Assembly (NCBI GenBank): GCA_022578965.1
Contig: MU400560.1
Location: 229,518-293,517 of the forward strand
DNA: 64,000 bases
Direction: 5' to 3'
Source of the DNA: Xylaria sp. FL1777
Lineage: Eukaryota; Ascomycota; Sordariomycetes; Xylariales; Xylariaceae
A model generated the notes under the pieces. It ran no database searches. It was not told the origin of the DNA and saw only the letters and a program-made list of their open reading frames with translations. A program made the position numbers and the translations under genes. Below, one piece after another: positions 10,711 through 22,099 of the stretch; within the stretch, counting starts at the first letter, position 1, and the number at the start of each line of letters is the position of its first letter.

Positions 10711-12046
10711 GATATCACTCAGGGTGTCGGAGTTAAATATGACTTCTGAATCTCAGAGCATCGCCAGTAGTCGAGTATATTTGAAGCAAGCGACTTCGTA
10801 GAATCATCTGTCAAGCTAGATCTCTCATCAATCATAAACCCGTGCATGTATTCATCCTCGCACAACCCGGATACCTCGTGCGTCGCAGCGGATAATAACG
10901 AGGTAAGAAAGATGTTGAGAAGCGAGGACATCAAACCGGCCCTTTTGGCTTCTTGAGCATCCCCAACCCGCCATCACCCTGAGGTCAAACAAAGTACACC
11001 AAAGCAACGTTACCCAGTTCCAGTTTGAGAGAGAGGGCTGAACGTGGCCCGGTGCAGTTTGTGTCTGATGTCAGTCGTGGCCACAAGCGGCGACACTAGC
11101 TCTCGGGTCGAGAGCTTGCCGGCGCGCCAAGCCCAGTTCGGGAGTCCTTTTTCTCTCGCCCTTTGCTTCTGACTCCCGGGAATGAAACATTGCTCCCCAA
11201 TTAGGAAACGAAACATTGCCGGCTAGCTTCAACTTTTCATGTCGACTGAGAAAGCCTTAGCTTATACCGGCTACTTACACTTGCATCTATCAAATGCTCT
11301 AACTCTCTTCAGGGAAAGTAATTGGTAGATTACCGTAGCTCGCATGTCGATCAACTCAGCTCTGTCAGTAGTCTTCCAGAAGGCCCGTCACATGTGGGGA
11401 TATATGCTCATCGCCGGGACCGGAATACGTTCTAGATATGAGTAGTGCCCCGAGATTCCCGGTACCCTTCATCTACATGGGCATCGAGCCTTCCATCAAT
11501 GTTCAGGCGTAGACGAGCTAGGCAGAGAAGTTCCCTCTAGGCGAACACCTAGAGAGAGACCAAAGCAATTACAGCACTGATAGATTTGCAGCAAACGTCC
11601 CAAGTGGTGATAGCAGTTGCGCTAGATTTGCACACGACTATGGTAACACTAAAATACCAGTTCCTGTAATCTCGGGAGGCTTCTTATCCGTACGCAGGTC
11701 TTCGGCCACATCGCCAAGGGGATTGAGTAACCTGGCCGCTTATCTGTGCCACCGAAATTTTCCTTACATGACGATGAAGATGCTAGTACAACCAAATGGG
11801 CATTGGAGCAATCGTAACTGTGAAGTCGAAAGAGGGGTATCATTTGCACTCCCCTCCTGTACATTGGTTCCGTGTAACCCAGCTCTCATCAAAACAACAA
11901 CTCACACAAATGAAAATAAGTCCAGGACGCCAGCCATCAATCTGACAGACAAAGGGAAGAATGCTATAATCGTTAGTCGTAAGTGTTCATTTCAAATCGT
12001 AAATTTTTAATCTCCTTTTTTTTAACATCATCGTAGCCCCATCAGT
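10711..12046. other. intergenic region, no gene seen
   Basis: About 1.3 kb between the 5' end of the reductase gene and the 3' end of the F-box-like gene. Short open frames (for example 11010-11216 minus and 11723-12010 plus) have no family resemblance and no long run of normal codon use. It probably holds the reductase promoter and the 3' region of the next gene. Confidence 0.5.
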
Positions 12047-14389
12047 TCATCCCCGACTAAATAAAATTGGTACGTCCATACTTCTGTGATCTGTTATGGT
12101 CGTAGAAGTGGCACTATTGTAGGTATGCCCATTATTCTTCCCAAATAAGCCCTCTCTGAAGCGGGAGCTGTTGAGGAACGCTGGCGCACCAAAACTTTCC
12201 TTCCTGGGGCTCAACCTGCCGCCGGGGCCGGCGCCATAGTTGCTGGCGCTGAACTCCTTGCCGAGGCGTGTCAATACGAGCTCCTTCGCACGTCGCAGCG
12301 CGCTCGTCTGCATTTCCGCATCCTCAGCGAATAGTCGATGTTTCTCCTCCACCTCGAGATCGCGCTGGACGGCCGTGATCTCGGAACATAATTCGGCAGT
12401 GGGATCATATACCTTGGGCTGCAGTAACGTAGGCATGTTGGGCGACGTGTCCATAATAGGTGATGAGATTTTCATTTCGGGTGTGGTCGGAGTCCGAGGT
12501 CGCATATAGTCATCTCCAGAGTCGGCGTCATCGCTTGGCGAGTGCGTGAGGTCTGGCTCAGATCCGGTCCTAGAATGCGAGAGAGGTGTGACTTCGCCAA
12601 AGAGGCGCCGCGAGTCAGTGGAGTATACACTATCCACCTCGCCGAACAGACCGCCGTATGGAGGCTGTTGTGGTGTGGTTAATTGAGGAGGCTCACGAGA
12701 ATGGCTAGCCGATTTGTTTGAATGTTGTCGTTTGAGAGCGGCGGGTTGGATCAGTGCGGGGTGCATCAATATCGAGGGTTCATCCACGCAATCCTTCGAC
12801 CGTTTCAGCCATGGGAAATAAAGACGGCGCACCTCGTGGGGTTCCTCTAGAGAACCATGGGACGCCTGGCGATGGCGTCTTCCTCGGTGATGATGTCTCT
12901 CCTCTCCCTTATCATCACGACGCTCGTGGTGTCCACGCTCGTGACCAGGCTTGCGCTTACGCCGCCGCTTGGTGACTGTCCGCTTCTTAATCTTGTTAGT
13001 GGCTGACAGACTTGCTTGGCGCGCGGCCTCCACATCGGAGGCAAGTTCGATCTCAAACCCTTCAGGATGCTCCTCGTAATCACCCTCATCTTCTTCTCCA
13101 TTGAAATCAATATTATACAATTGCCGCGCGGCGGCCGCAACGGCCGGTGAAGGCTCCGGCTCAAATACATCTTGCGGTCTGTTAGAGTTAAGGCAGGTGA
13201 TTTCAGTAACGGTAGCCACTGAGTGACGGGTCCAATAACCACTATGCGAATTGGTACTCATTAATGGCGCAAGCGCCTCATCCCAACCCCCGTCACCGAT
13301 AAGTACAGAGTTCTCAAAATCGAATTCGCGCACACAGTGTTGGTGCGACGTGACTATATCGGCCACTTGAGCCGCATTCATTGTCGCGTTCCGTACCGCT
13401 AGGTAGCGCAACTTACGGAAAACTACTGGTTTTCTTGGCGGTGCTGGCGGTAGGGGCGACATGGGTGAGGTGACCTCACGGAAGAGTTTTAGTGAGTTTC
13501 GTGGCGGCGCGAACAGAGGATCGGCCGCAAGTGCAATTGGGCAGGGGCCTTTACGGCCGTGCCAGGTGAAGGCTAGCTTTTCTAGGCTGGTGGAATAATT
13601 GTATAAAAAGTCTTGGATAATCTTCAGATTGTCAAGACCCGGGGACGGGCCATAAAAGTCCCACGAGTCTACGTTGATGTGCATCTTGCGGATCTGCTTC
13701 CATCGTCGACCTGCGGATGGCGTGCAGCCGAAGCCTTGTACGGGGCGCAAATACAGGAATGCAGAGGGGTGCACAGATAGAGACAGCTTATTGAGCTTCT
13801 TCATAGGCGCCCGCTCGAGGGCTACGCGAAGACTAATGAGGGCATAGTCTACAATGTCTCGTCGGTAGCGTTCTTGGGGATCTTGGCCCGGGGTTTTAAT
13901 GGTGAGATGCCTGATATTGATCAGGTGTTTCATCGCATTGATAAACGAAGGCACATTTGATGCCGCGTGAAATAGGGGCGGATATTGCGAGGTCAAGATC
14001 TCACCCAGACCCTCATTGGCAAACTTGGGTCTCTCTAACACGGATCCCATCGAGGTGTGGGGCGTGTATAGGAAACTGATCTCACGGGCACTCTCGGGGT
14101 GGATGAGGGGCGGTAAGAAGGTAGCATTTGAGTGTGGAAAATAAAAAGTTAAATGCTCGATATAATGACCTATTCTAGAAAGGGCCTGGACCTTGGTCTG
14201 TCGAGTGAAGCTGCTGGGCGTGAAGGTCAGGTGGGTTCGTAGGAATAGTCGTTTAGTGACCAGGTTGCAGCATGCCGAGTTGGCGAGCCGTACATTGCCA
14301 ATGTCTTCATTAGATAGTGCCTCGAATAGGGTCTCGCGGATTCGACTGTCCTGCCAGAGGCCATAGAATAACTGCGGTCCTGTTGCCAT
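12047..14389 (-). CDS. F-box-like domain protein, 780 residues
   Basis: A large single-exon protein. Residues about 13-55 (from RIRETLFEALSNEDIGNVRLANSACCNLVTKRLF, in part) have the Leu/hydrophobic pattern of an F-box, which would recruit a substrate-binding protein to an SCF ubiquitin ligase through Skp1. Residues about 60-390 are of ordinary globular composition with repeated Leu/Ile-rich segments (HLINIRHLTIKTP, LRYLAVRNATM), compatible with divergent leucine-rich repeats. From about 415 on, the protein is low-complexity: an acidic stretch (EEDEGDYEE), a strongly basic His/Arg stretch around 465-515 (KKRTVTKRRRKRK and an HHHRGRRHR run) that looks like a nuclear-localisation signal, then Ser/Pro/Thr-rich sequence. 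A short coiled-coil-like segment (TAVQRDLEVEEKHRLFAEDAEM) lies near 675-700. The F-box call is by eye and moderate; the protein being real is well supported by its length and codon use. Confidence 0.75.
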   Translation of the reverse strand: MATGPQLFYGLWQDSRIRETLFEALSNEDIGNVRLANSACCNLVTKRLFLRTHLTFTPSSFTRQTKVQALSRIGHYIEHLTFYFPHSNATFLPPLIHPESAREISFLYTPHTSMGSVLERPKFANEGLGEILTSQYPPLFHAASNVPSFINAMKHLINIRHLTIKTPGQDPQERYRRDIVDYALISLRVALERAPMKKLNKLSLSVHPSAFLYLRPVQGFGCTPSAGRRWKQIRKMHINVDSWDFYGPSPGLDNLKIIQDFLYNYSTSLEKLAFTWHGRKGPCPIALAADPLFAPPRNSLKLFREVTSPMSPLPPAPPRKPVVFRKLRYLAVRNATMNAAQVADIVTSHQHCVREFDFENSVLIGDGGWDEALAPLMSTNSHSGYWTRHSVATVTEITCLNSNRPQDVFEPEPSPAVAAAARQLYNIDFNGEEDEGDYEEHPEGFEIELASDVEAARQASLSATNKIKKRTVTKRRRKRKPGHERGHHERRDDKGEERHHHRGRRHRQASHGSLEEPHEVRRLYFPWLKRSKDCVDEPSILMHPALIQPAALKRQHSNKSASHSREPPQLTTPQQPPYGGLFGEVDSVYSTDSRRLFGEVTPLSHSRTGSEPDLTHSPSDDADSGDDYMRPRTPTTPEMKISSPIMDTSPNMPTLLQPKVYDPTAELCSEITAVQRDLEVEEKHRLFAEDAEMQTSALRRAKELVLTRLGKEFSASNYGAGPGGRLSPRKESFGAPAFLNSSRFREGLFGKNNGHTYNSATSTTITDHRSMDVPILFSRG

Positions 14390-17300
14390 AGCTGTCGCAT
14401 GTCGTTGTGATATATGAATATTGGGGGCGTGATATGAGTGGTGAGACCGGATATGCGTTTATCGCAGCAGTGGCAGCGTTGCAGATCAATATTGATTCTG
14501 TCGGTAGCGGGAGATGCAGGGCAGTTACAGAGAGGGCCGCGCAGAAAGGGGATATAAATAAATAAATAAACAACCCAAAGAAGCTACGATGCAGGGAGGC
14601 GGGCGCTTAGGTGAGGCTATTCGCAGTTCATGCCATGCTCATGCCCTGTGATGGATTCGAGCCCGGGGCCTGTAGCGATGGGGGAGGCAGGACAAACGTG
14701 TCAGGGCAATAGTACGATGGATTGCTGGAGTGAATCACCGACTAACTAGGCGATGAGCTGTCAACCCCGGATTGACTCAACGTTCAAGGCCTGATATTTT
14801 CGAAGGAAAGAGGAAACGGTCGCTGCCCGACGGGCCTGTCCACGGCCGAGGACCATGTTATACCCATTCACAATCACTCTCCCAGCCAGCGCCCCCTCCC
14901 TTGCGCAGAGCCCAGCACGCTCAATTGCTGCTGGTCCTCAGAAAAGTCGCACAAGTCGAAGATGGTTGGCGAATGAGTCATTCTCGTGACTGGCCACAGC
15001 ACTACCTGCAAGTCGCCATGCAAGTGTATAGGACAGAGAAGCGCAGAGAAGCGCTAGTTGGCAGACGCGACGGGCGAGAAGTGACCGTGATATGCGCGAT
15101 GAGTGGCCAGGTCAGGGCCGCTTGCATGCTGGGCATGCAGTCGGGTTGCGCCCCGTCTCACTGCGGCCGAGTTCTCAGCCAGTCAGGACGGCGCAATGGC
15201 GGCGGAGAGAGACGAGGAGAGGGAGCGAGAGGAGGGATGGAGGGGATGGAGCAGGGATGGAGCAGGCAAGGGAGGCTTGCAGCGCAGAGTTGGACCGAAA
15301 GCACTGCGCGAGCGGGGCACCAATGGGGTGGCGGGCGGGGGCGCTGGCCGGGGTGCTGACCGGGGCACCGAGGCCCCGCTGTGGCCGCGGCCAATGGCAG
15401 CCGCAGCGCTGAAGATCAGTGGCTGGCATCCACTGGGAGATGTGCCGACCGCTGCAGCTCCCGCACGCGACATTGACACGAAACACGCGCGACAATGCCG
15501 CCAGATCCCAGTTCCTCCGCTGCTCCATATAAGACTGCCACGTTCCCCCAGTCTACGCTCTGGCCTCGACACTAAGCGCTGTCCCCGTGCCTTAGCAGAG
15601 CAGAGCGAGGTGGAACTTGGCCGTCGAACTCGCGACTTACAGGCGTCTTACAGGCATCGTACAGGCACCTTACAGCGACTTACAAAGGACTCGTCCCCCC
15701 AAATGGCGCCCGACGAGCTCGCTACGAGGCCCTCCCCCCAAAGACGGGCAGGACGCCGGACTTAAAAGAGGCACTGAACACCTGAGCACTGCTACGCTAA
15801 AACGGGGGAGAGACATGTTGGGGAGGAACGCGGGTCATGGGACGAACTCATCACCAGTTGCGCCAACGAAGCCAGAAGCGTCCAGGAACCGAGACCGGTT
15901 GTAGTCAGCGAACGGGTGCATTCTCTCCAGTCCCTCTCCATTGTCTCCCTTGGTCCTTTGGTGATCCACACACCTGGGCAGGCATACCGCGTGGGATCTT
16001 GCCGGCCGATCGAATTCCGCGACTCCGCCCATGAGCCCAACGTTCTGTCGGGTTCCCCCTCCTTCGCTTACCTATTATTACCCTTCCCACCCAGGATCCG
16101 TCCATCGTTCCTCCTTGCTTCTGATCTGGCTCTAGCGTGTCTCTCATCGGGTCCATTGCCAAAAGTGAAGCGGCTGACGTCGAATTGGTCTTGTACTATA
16201 CCTCGTCGTCTCTTATCACATTCTGTGATGAGCCCGTAGTTACCCTTGTCCATCCACTAAATTATTAGCAAACACGTCGGAGGAAACGAAGGTGGTTTCC
16301 TTGCAGAGTGAGTGACGCCAGCTGCGTCGACGGTGTTGAGCTGTCGCCCGTATCCCTTGACGGCTGCTTTAGACTGTATACACCACTTCCCTTCGTTACA
16401 CGTTGCTTCGGCTCTTTGATGTCTTCATAGTATACCAGGTTGGCCACTCCGTAAAGACAGATGTGTTGTTCCTGCTCTGGGCGACAGGCCATCATGATGC
16501 TGAGTCTATGAGGGTTGGAAACATTTCTTGTGTGCCACATTCACCATATTACCATGGATACTCTCTATTATTGGGTTGGCAAGAGATTGTGATATGCTTC
16601 CAGTCAGGTAGGTTAATGGCCTATTAAGCCAGTAGCACCAATTTGCGTTGACTTGGAAGTGAAGTGAAGCGACTCCTCGCGTTCACTCAACAAAACTAGT
16701 TTGAAAGCAAACTTGTCCAAAGCTGTACGATGCTAGACATCCAGTACGCGTACAGTGAAAAAAGGGCGAACGTGTTCTGCAAGATCATATTGCACAACAG
16801 CAGGCCCGTACTCTCCGGATGGCATGTTTCCTTCGTGTGATAGCCAACCAGGCCAACGTCCAGCCCACCACTTTTGTCCCTCTCATCAAATGTCTTGGCA
16901 AAAGCAACATCTCCACGTAAGGGCTTAGGATCCGCGAACGCCGGAGGGATACGTATGTAGCGCACACTTTTCGCGACACACTCCCACGCAAGCGCGAATT
17001 CATCGCGACCGTGCTCCTCTACGAGAAATCCAAAAATTTTCCTGATCAGGGCGCTCGCTATGGGACTCCGTCTGATTCCCACAGTGGCTTTGCCAACTGG
17101 CAGGACTCGACCTCGTCGCAACACAGACTCGCGACAAGGCCAGCGGCAGCTATGGTCTAGCTTGGCATGGTGACTGACGGCCCCGGCCGAAGATGCAGCG
17201 TGAAAGCAGTCTTAAGAGCGTGCAGCATCCAAAGCCAGAAAGCTCCACATTGCTGCGCAGACGATATGCAGCGGTCGCAGGACCGTTGTTCTCGTCCCGG

Positions 17301-19297
17301 GGCAGATACTCTTAAGACTGCTGAATTTTGCCCATAAAACGAGAAGAAAGAAAAAAGAAAAAAAGGAAAGAGAGAGAAGGAAACGGAGGAACTTCAGCAT
17401 CTCTTCTTATCTTGATGGAATCAACTAAGTCTGTGCTCTGCAGCAGGCAGCAGGCAACAGGCAGCCGACATGATGCTGCTGCTCGTGTTCCAAAGCCATG
17501 TCGTTCTTCTGGCTGGCAGTCGGCGTCCCCACGCATCCAGCATCCACCATCCAACAACGTCTTTTGTCCTGTCTTTTGTACGTGTGCCTACACGTGTCAT
17601 CACGTGCCGGGAATTGTGCAATTACGCCCCATGTTGAGCGTCTCCAAGCAGGCCCCCGGACTGGCGAGCAATGAAGCATGACTGCCTGCGTATGCGCATC
17701 TGCTCCGGCTGTCCCATCTAGTATATGTATGCTCGGACGCTCTGCTCTACTTCCAGGCCACCCGGCTCAGTCCGGATCGACTTTCCACTTTCGCCACAGT
17801 TGTAGAGTGCACTGACCAAGAGCGCTCCTGCAGAGCCAGATCATTGAGCAGGGATCGTAATTGAAGGATCTTAATTCAAGGATGTTCAAGTGAAAGCGTT
17901 CTAGAATACTACCGCAGCAGGAACACATTGAAACTTGTTTCACGGTTGGGTCTCTTTACGTATGCGTACTATAGTGGACGCATATGCATCTGGGCCTTAT
18001 TGGAGTACTTAATTACAGTAGGTAGTCGTGGGGGGTAAGTGACCTCTCATTGGCTACACAATTCCAACTTCTATTCTTATTTTTCCCTTTTCCTATCCGG
18101 CTTTTCCAGCAATGAGGAAGAGCCTGGTATAGGTATTGCATACTTATGCGCCAAACCTACATTTCCTAGTAAAATCGACAGGCCTATCAATTAGGAAAAC
18201 TCCAGATCCAATGGAACACAGGAACTATCCAAGTGTACAACCTAACCGGTTTGGCAGCCAGTTTCTGTATGTACTTATGTAAGTAAGTAGGCTTGCTTAG
18301 CCACCTGGTGGCTAAGCAGTCCCATATCAGCCTCTCGTTACTCACACACTCTACCTCACTACAAAGCGGTACAGCTACAATGGACAGCAAACTAAATATT
18401 ATCAACAACAATATCCTTATTAGTCTTGCCTAATATACTGTAGCTGTGGTTCGGATCCTTGCTGAAGTTCATTAAGTTCATTTTATTCATGACTTAGCGC
18501 TTCATGCGGTGGTTTATGTGCTGCATATGTCGTAATATGCAGATGCTTTATCTTTGACTTTTCAGGAAAAGGACTCCAATTTTGCGGGGCGGTAATCAGA
18601 CATCTCCCTACAACTTAAATAAAGCCCAGGGTACGCTTATAGATTTTATTAAAGGTCACGCACGGTTGAGAATGCGACCAATTGTAGAAAATTTTCCATG
18701 TTTCATAATGTTGAATATGCTCGTGAGAATAGTGAGTGCCTCCCTAAGGTATACAAATCTGTTGGAGGAATATTCTGGGTCCGCCACGCTGTGTACAAAA
18801 ATGTTGAGAGTCGAGACACCGGGGATAACTTCCAATGTAATTACAAGTTGTTTCCGAATGGTGGAAAAAATCGATAATAAGGCCGTAGTATACAATAATT
18901 GAGGACTTAATCGTCACAAAGAGAAAAGCATCTGATAGAGTTCAGGAGTTGAAGCAGCAAGAGCGAAAAGCCAATGTCAAGTAGAGAGATCTTACTTTCA
19001 ACACAGAGAACAAAGAAGTGCTCATCTCTCGACCTCTGAGACCAAGTAGTGCACATGTAATATGAGACGGATTTCCTTAGTTGCACAAAGGATTAGTTAA
19101 AACACTTGTCTTAACCCCCAATCTTTTAGTCGCGATAGACAATGCCGTTGTTCATAACTGCTGGGGCTTCAGTCTACACACGATATTACTATATTAGGCT
19201 CAATTTTCAACCTTAGGGCAACCTATTTGATCATATAGACTTTTCCAATCGATAGTAAGTACTAACATTAATTGAACCTTGCCAACAAACAACTATC
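14390..19297. other. 4.9 kb gene-poor region of normal composition
   Basis: No convincing protein gene. Overlapping open frames at 14772-15765 lie in a G+C-rich stretch on both strands and look like chance frames. The frame at 16696-17124 (minus, 142 residues) ends in a hydrophobic segment but matches nothing I know. Features seen: an AAAT run at about 14553-14570, a TATA-like CATATAAG at 15526-15533 followed by a Pro/Ser-poor leader-like stretch, an 11-bp repeat cluster at 15636-15688, and a purine-rich tract at about 17340-17390. It may contain a long untranslated leader, a non-coding transcript or a dead gene. Confidence 0.45.
15636..15688. repeat. 11-bp imperfect tandem repeat
   Basis: Five adjacent units of the form CTTACAGGCRY: three of 11 bases (15636-15668) then two of 10 bases. 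It lies about 100 bases downstream of a TATA-like CATATAAG (15526-15533). Confidence 0.7.
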
Positions 19298-19948
19298 ATG
19301 CCTCCTTTTATCCATATTATTCGCCATGCGCAGGCACTGCACAACGTGAGTGGAGACTTAAGCCAGCGGGATCCAAAATTGACTGAACTCGGCTACGAAC
19401 AATGCAAAACAGCAGCTGCTGAATTTGGGGATTTAGGAGACAAACCTGACCTGATTCTCGCCTCACCCCTACAGCGGACAATTCAAACCGCACTGGCGCT
19501 CTTCCCAGCATACACACAGTCGAAGAAGCGAATTCTCCTTCTACCCGATCTGCAAGAGTCTACCATGGCCCCGAGCGACACAGGCCACTCTCGGAAGTAT
19601 TTAGAGGAGAAATACGGTCCTGTCCTGGATTACAGTCTCCTTACACCAGACTGGACTGATAAAGGTCCCAAGAGTTGGTACTCGCCTCGCTTCGTCTCAG
19701 TGCGAGCGCGATTTACACGACTATTTATTCGGGAAACCGCGCTGAGATATAGAGACCGGGATGCCAACATCGTTGTTGTCAGTCACGGGATGTACCTCGA
19801 GCATCTGACTAAACAGGACGGCATGTTTAGACAGGTTGAAAGGCGCACGTATACCTTCCGCCCTATTACTAAGGGCGACTTGGAGGCGGAGCTGATCGAG
19901 ACGCCCTTGAGCATTGCTAGACGAAAGAAATCGCACGTTATTTCCTAG
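19298..19948 (+). CDS. histidine phosphatase / phosphoglycerate mutase-like protein
   Basis: A member of the histidine-phosphatase (phosphoglycerate mutase) superfamily, which hydrolyses phosphate esters through a phosphohistidine. The 216-residue frame has the catalytic RHG-type motif as RHAQ (Arg9, His10) right after a short beta strand, the second arginine in SPLQRTIQTA (Arg60), a probable proton donor Glu87 in LQEST, and the second histidine in VVSHGMYLEHL (His163). Its size suits the small, soluble fungal members annotated as 'phosphoglycerate mutase family protein'. The true substrate (sugar phosphate or other) cannot be told. No signal peptide or intron is evident. It is the last credible host gene before the A+T-rich block and keeps all its catalytic residues, so RIP leakage has not obviously destroyed it. 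Confidence 0.9.
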   Translation: MPPFIHIIRHAQALHNVSGDLSQRDPKLTELGYEQCKTAAAEFGDLGDKPDLILASPLQRTIQTALALFPAYTQSKKRILLLPDLQESTMAPSDTGHSRKYLEEKYGPVLDYSLLTPDWTDKGPKSWYSPRFVSVRARFTRLFIRETALRYRDRDANIVVVSHGMYLEHLTKQDGMFRQVERRTYTFRPITKGDLEAELIETPLSIARRKKSHVIS

Positions 19949-20640
19949 ATGATTCTTTTAGCTTTTAGGAATTCATTAAAGGTCCGGTCCCAGTAACGCT
20001 TCACATTATAACTTCAGCTCCGTTGAAGAGGGAGATTTTATATGTAAAAGAGTCGATGATTGCTTAACTTAGGTAAACCCACCCATAATTTCATATTACC
20101 CTCTAAGTAGTTCCCCCCCAAAAAATATAGATTCAATTTCATGAGGTTCGAAAGCACCTATTTTCTATTACAATGCCGCAAAATGTACTTGAATATGTAG
20201 TTATTGCATAAAAATATTAAAAAGTTGGTATAGAAACCTCCTAGACTAAGGGTTTCAAGATCCGAAAATAGAAGCTTTCATCCCATATGCGACCAACACG
20301 AAGAAAGGCTTTTAAGTCACTAGCAGCTTCAGAAAATAGAGTTAAATCACCGACGTTAGCCACTAACGCTACAGCTAACTTATATAAAGTTGAAATCAAT
20401 AGGGAGTTGCGATCATATAGCACATTACGATTTCAGAGCCACCAAAGATTATAATCCTCCGGCCACATTACGCGGTGAACTTGGAAGACTTACGCTGTGC
20501 GGCAACAAAGAAAACTTTCGCACACGCTATAAGTATGTGAGCTAGTATTTCTTTATACGTCTTGACTAATGGGTTGAACGGAAGTTACTAGAGTAGATAA
20601 GGCAACTGTTGTTATACCAAACACGCTAAAGTCTTGATTT
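19949..20640. other. transition zone to the A+T-rich block
   Basis: Composition falls gradually from ordinary to A+T-rich over about 700 bases. No gene seen. The small minus frame at 20241-20423 has no recognisable character. Confidence 0.5.
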
Positions 20641-22099
20641 GCTATTTTAGAAGAAGTTTTAGCTCCTAAGACATGTTTTAAGAGTAGTTTAAGTTAAAAC
20701 ATGTATGCTAATAAAACACGCAAATAAAACACGCAGATATAAAGATATAAAAACTAAAAACATATAAATTAAAAACATATAAACGCAGAAAATATACAAA
20801 CATAGAAAACATATAAACGTAAAAAATATATAAACGCAAAAAAGGAAAACATATATATATAAACAAATGTAGCAAGCAAAGTTTTATATAGCACATTTAT
20901 TTAAAGTAATAATATTATATGCTTATTAATAAAATAAACTAATAGCTAAAATAAATAGTAAGCTTTTAATTTTAATAGTATATATATAAAAGATATGCTA
21001 ACTAATAAATAATTAAACCTATATTAATATTTATACGTTGTTAGTTAATTATAGCAGCAAAAAAATAGCTAAAAATAAAAGCTTTATTAATATTATGTTT
21101 TTTTATATTAGCTTTTAAAGCAAAACTTATAGTATAAAACTTATGCTTAATTACTTTATAACTATTGTTATATTATAATAAATATATATGCTAAGCATTA
21201 ATAACTAATAGCATAATATATTAAAGTAACTATTATAATAAAATAAAACTATAAAGTTTATATATATTAAGGAATTATAAAGTTAATAAAGCTATATAGC
21301 ATATTAAAAGCAAAAATATAAACTAAGGTAAAACTATAGTAAAAATAAAAGTATTTAAGCAGCTAAAGTAATAAAAACAAAAGCTTGCAAGCGTTAAACA
21401 ATTATAAAGTTAATAAAGTATATATAGCACATAAAAAGCTAAAATATAAACTAAAGCAGAACTGTTTTAAAAGCAACATTAGTTAAAATAAAAAGTAAAA
21501 AATAAAAAATAAAAGTAAAAAAAATAAAGGTAGTAGTAATAAAAGTAGTAAGTAGTTTATGCATTAGCTTTATTAGCTGCAGTTAGTTTTGCAACTAGCT
21601 GCTAGCTATAAAGCATATGTAATTACTTTAGCTATTATATTTAGCCGAAGAAATTATGTTTTTGTTTTTAATCCTATATTTTTTGTTTTTAGTACAAAAA
21701 ACTGTAATACTAGCTTTTATAGGTTTTTCTAGTATTTTTAAGGGTTAATATTACACGCTAATAAGCTAGCAATAAGTAATAAAAGCTAATAGTATTTTAA
21801 AAAATAAAAAACAAACTAGTAGATTTAGTATTAAAATTAATATTATTTGCTAAATAAGTAGTTATATATATAAACAAGCTTAAGCTATTTTTTTAAAAGC
21901 TTTTAATGTGCTAATATTACTATTAATACTTATTAATTGCTTTAGATTTGTTTTTTAAAAAGCTTTAGTAAAATAAATATATAGTTACTAAAATAAATAG
22001 ATTGTTTCTTTGTTTTTATTTATTATAAACAATATTTAGCTATAAGTAGCTATTAAATTAAAATTACTTAATTTTAGTTAGCTTTGCATATATTAAGCT

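Noticed and set aside
14640..14680. GATTCGAGCCC, resembling a tRNA B box
   Set aside because: No matching A box, acceptor stem or anticodon arm could be built from the sequence before it.
14772..15765. Overlapping frames up to 220 codons on both strands
   Set aside because: All frames of this G+C-rich stretch are open by chance. Arg/Gly/Ala-rich translations with no domain, no splice logic and no support for one strand.
16696..17124. 142-codon minus frame
   Set aside because: No family resemblance, and a hydrophobic tail only. It could be real but cannot be supported, so it was left out of the gene list.
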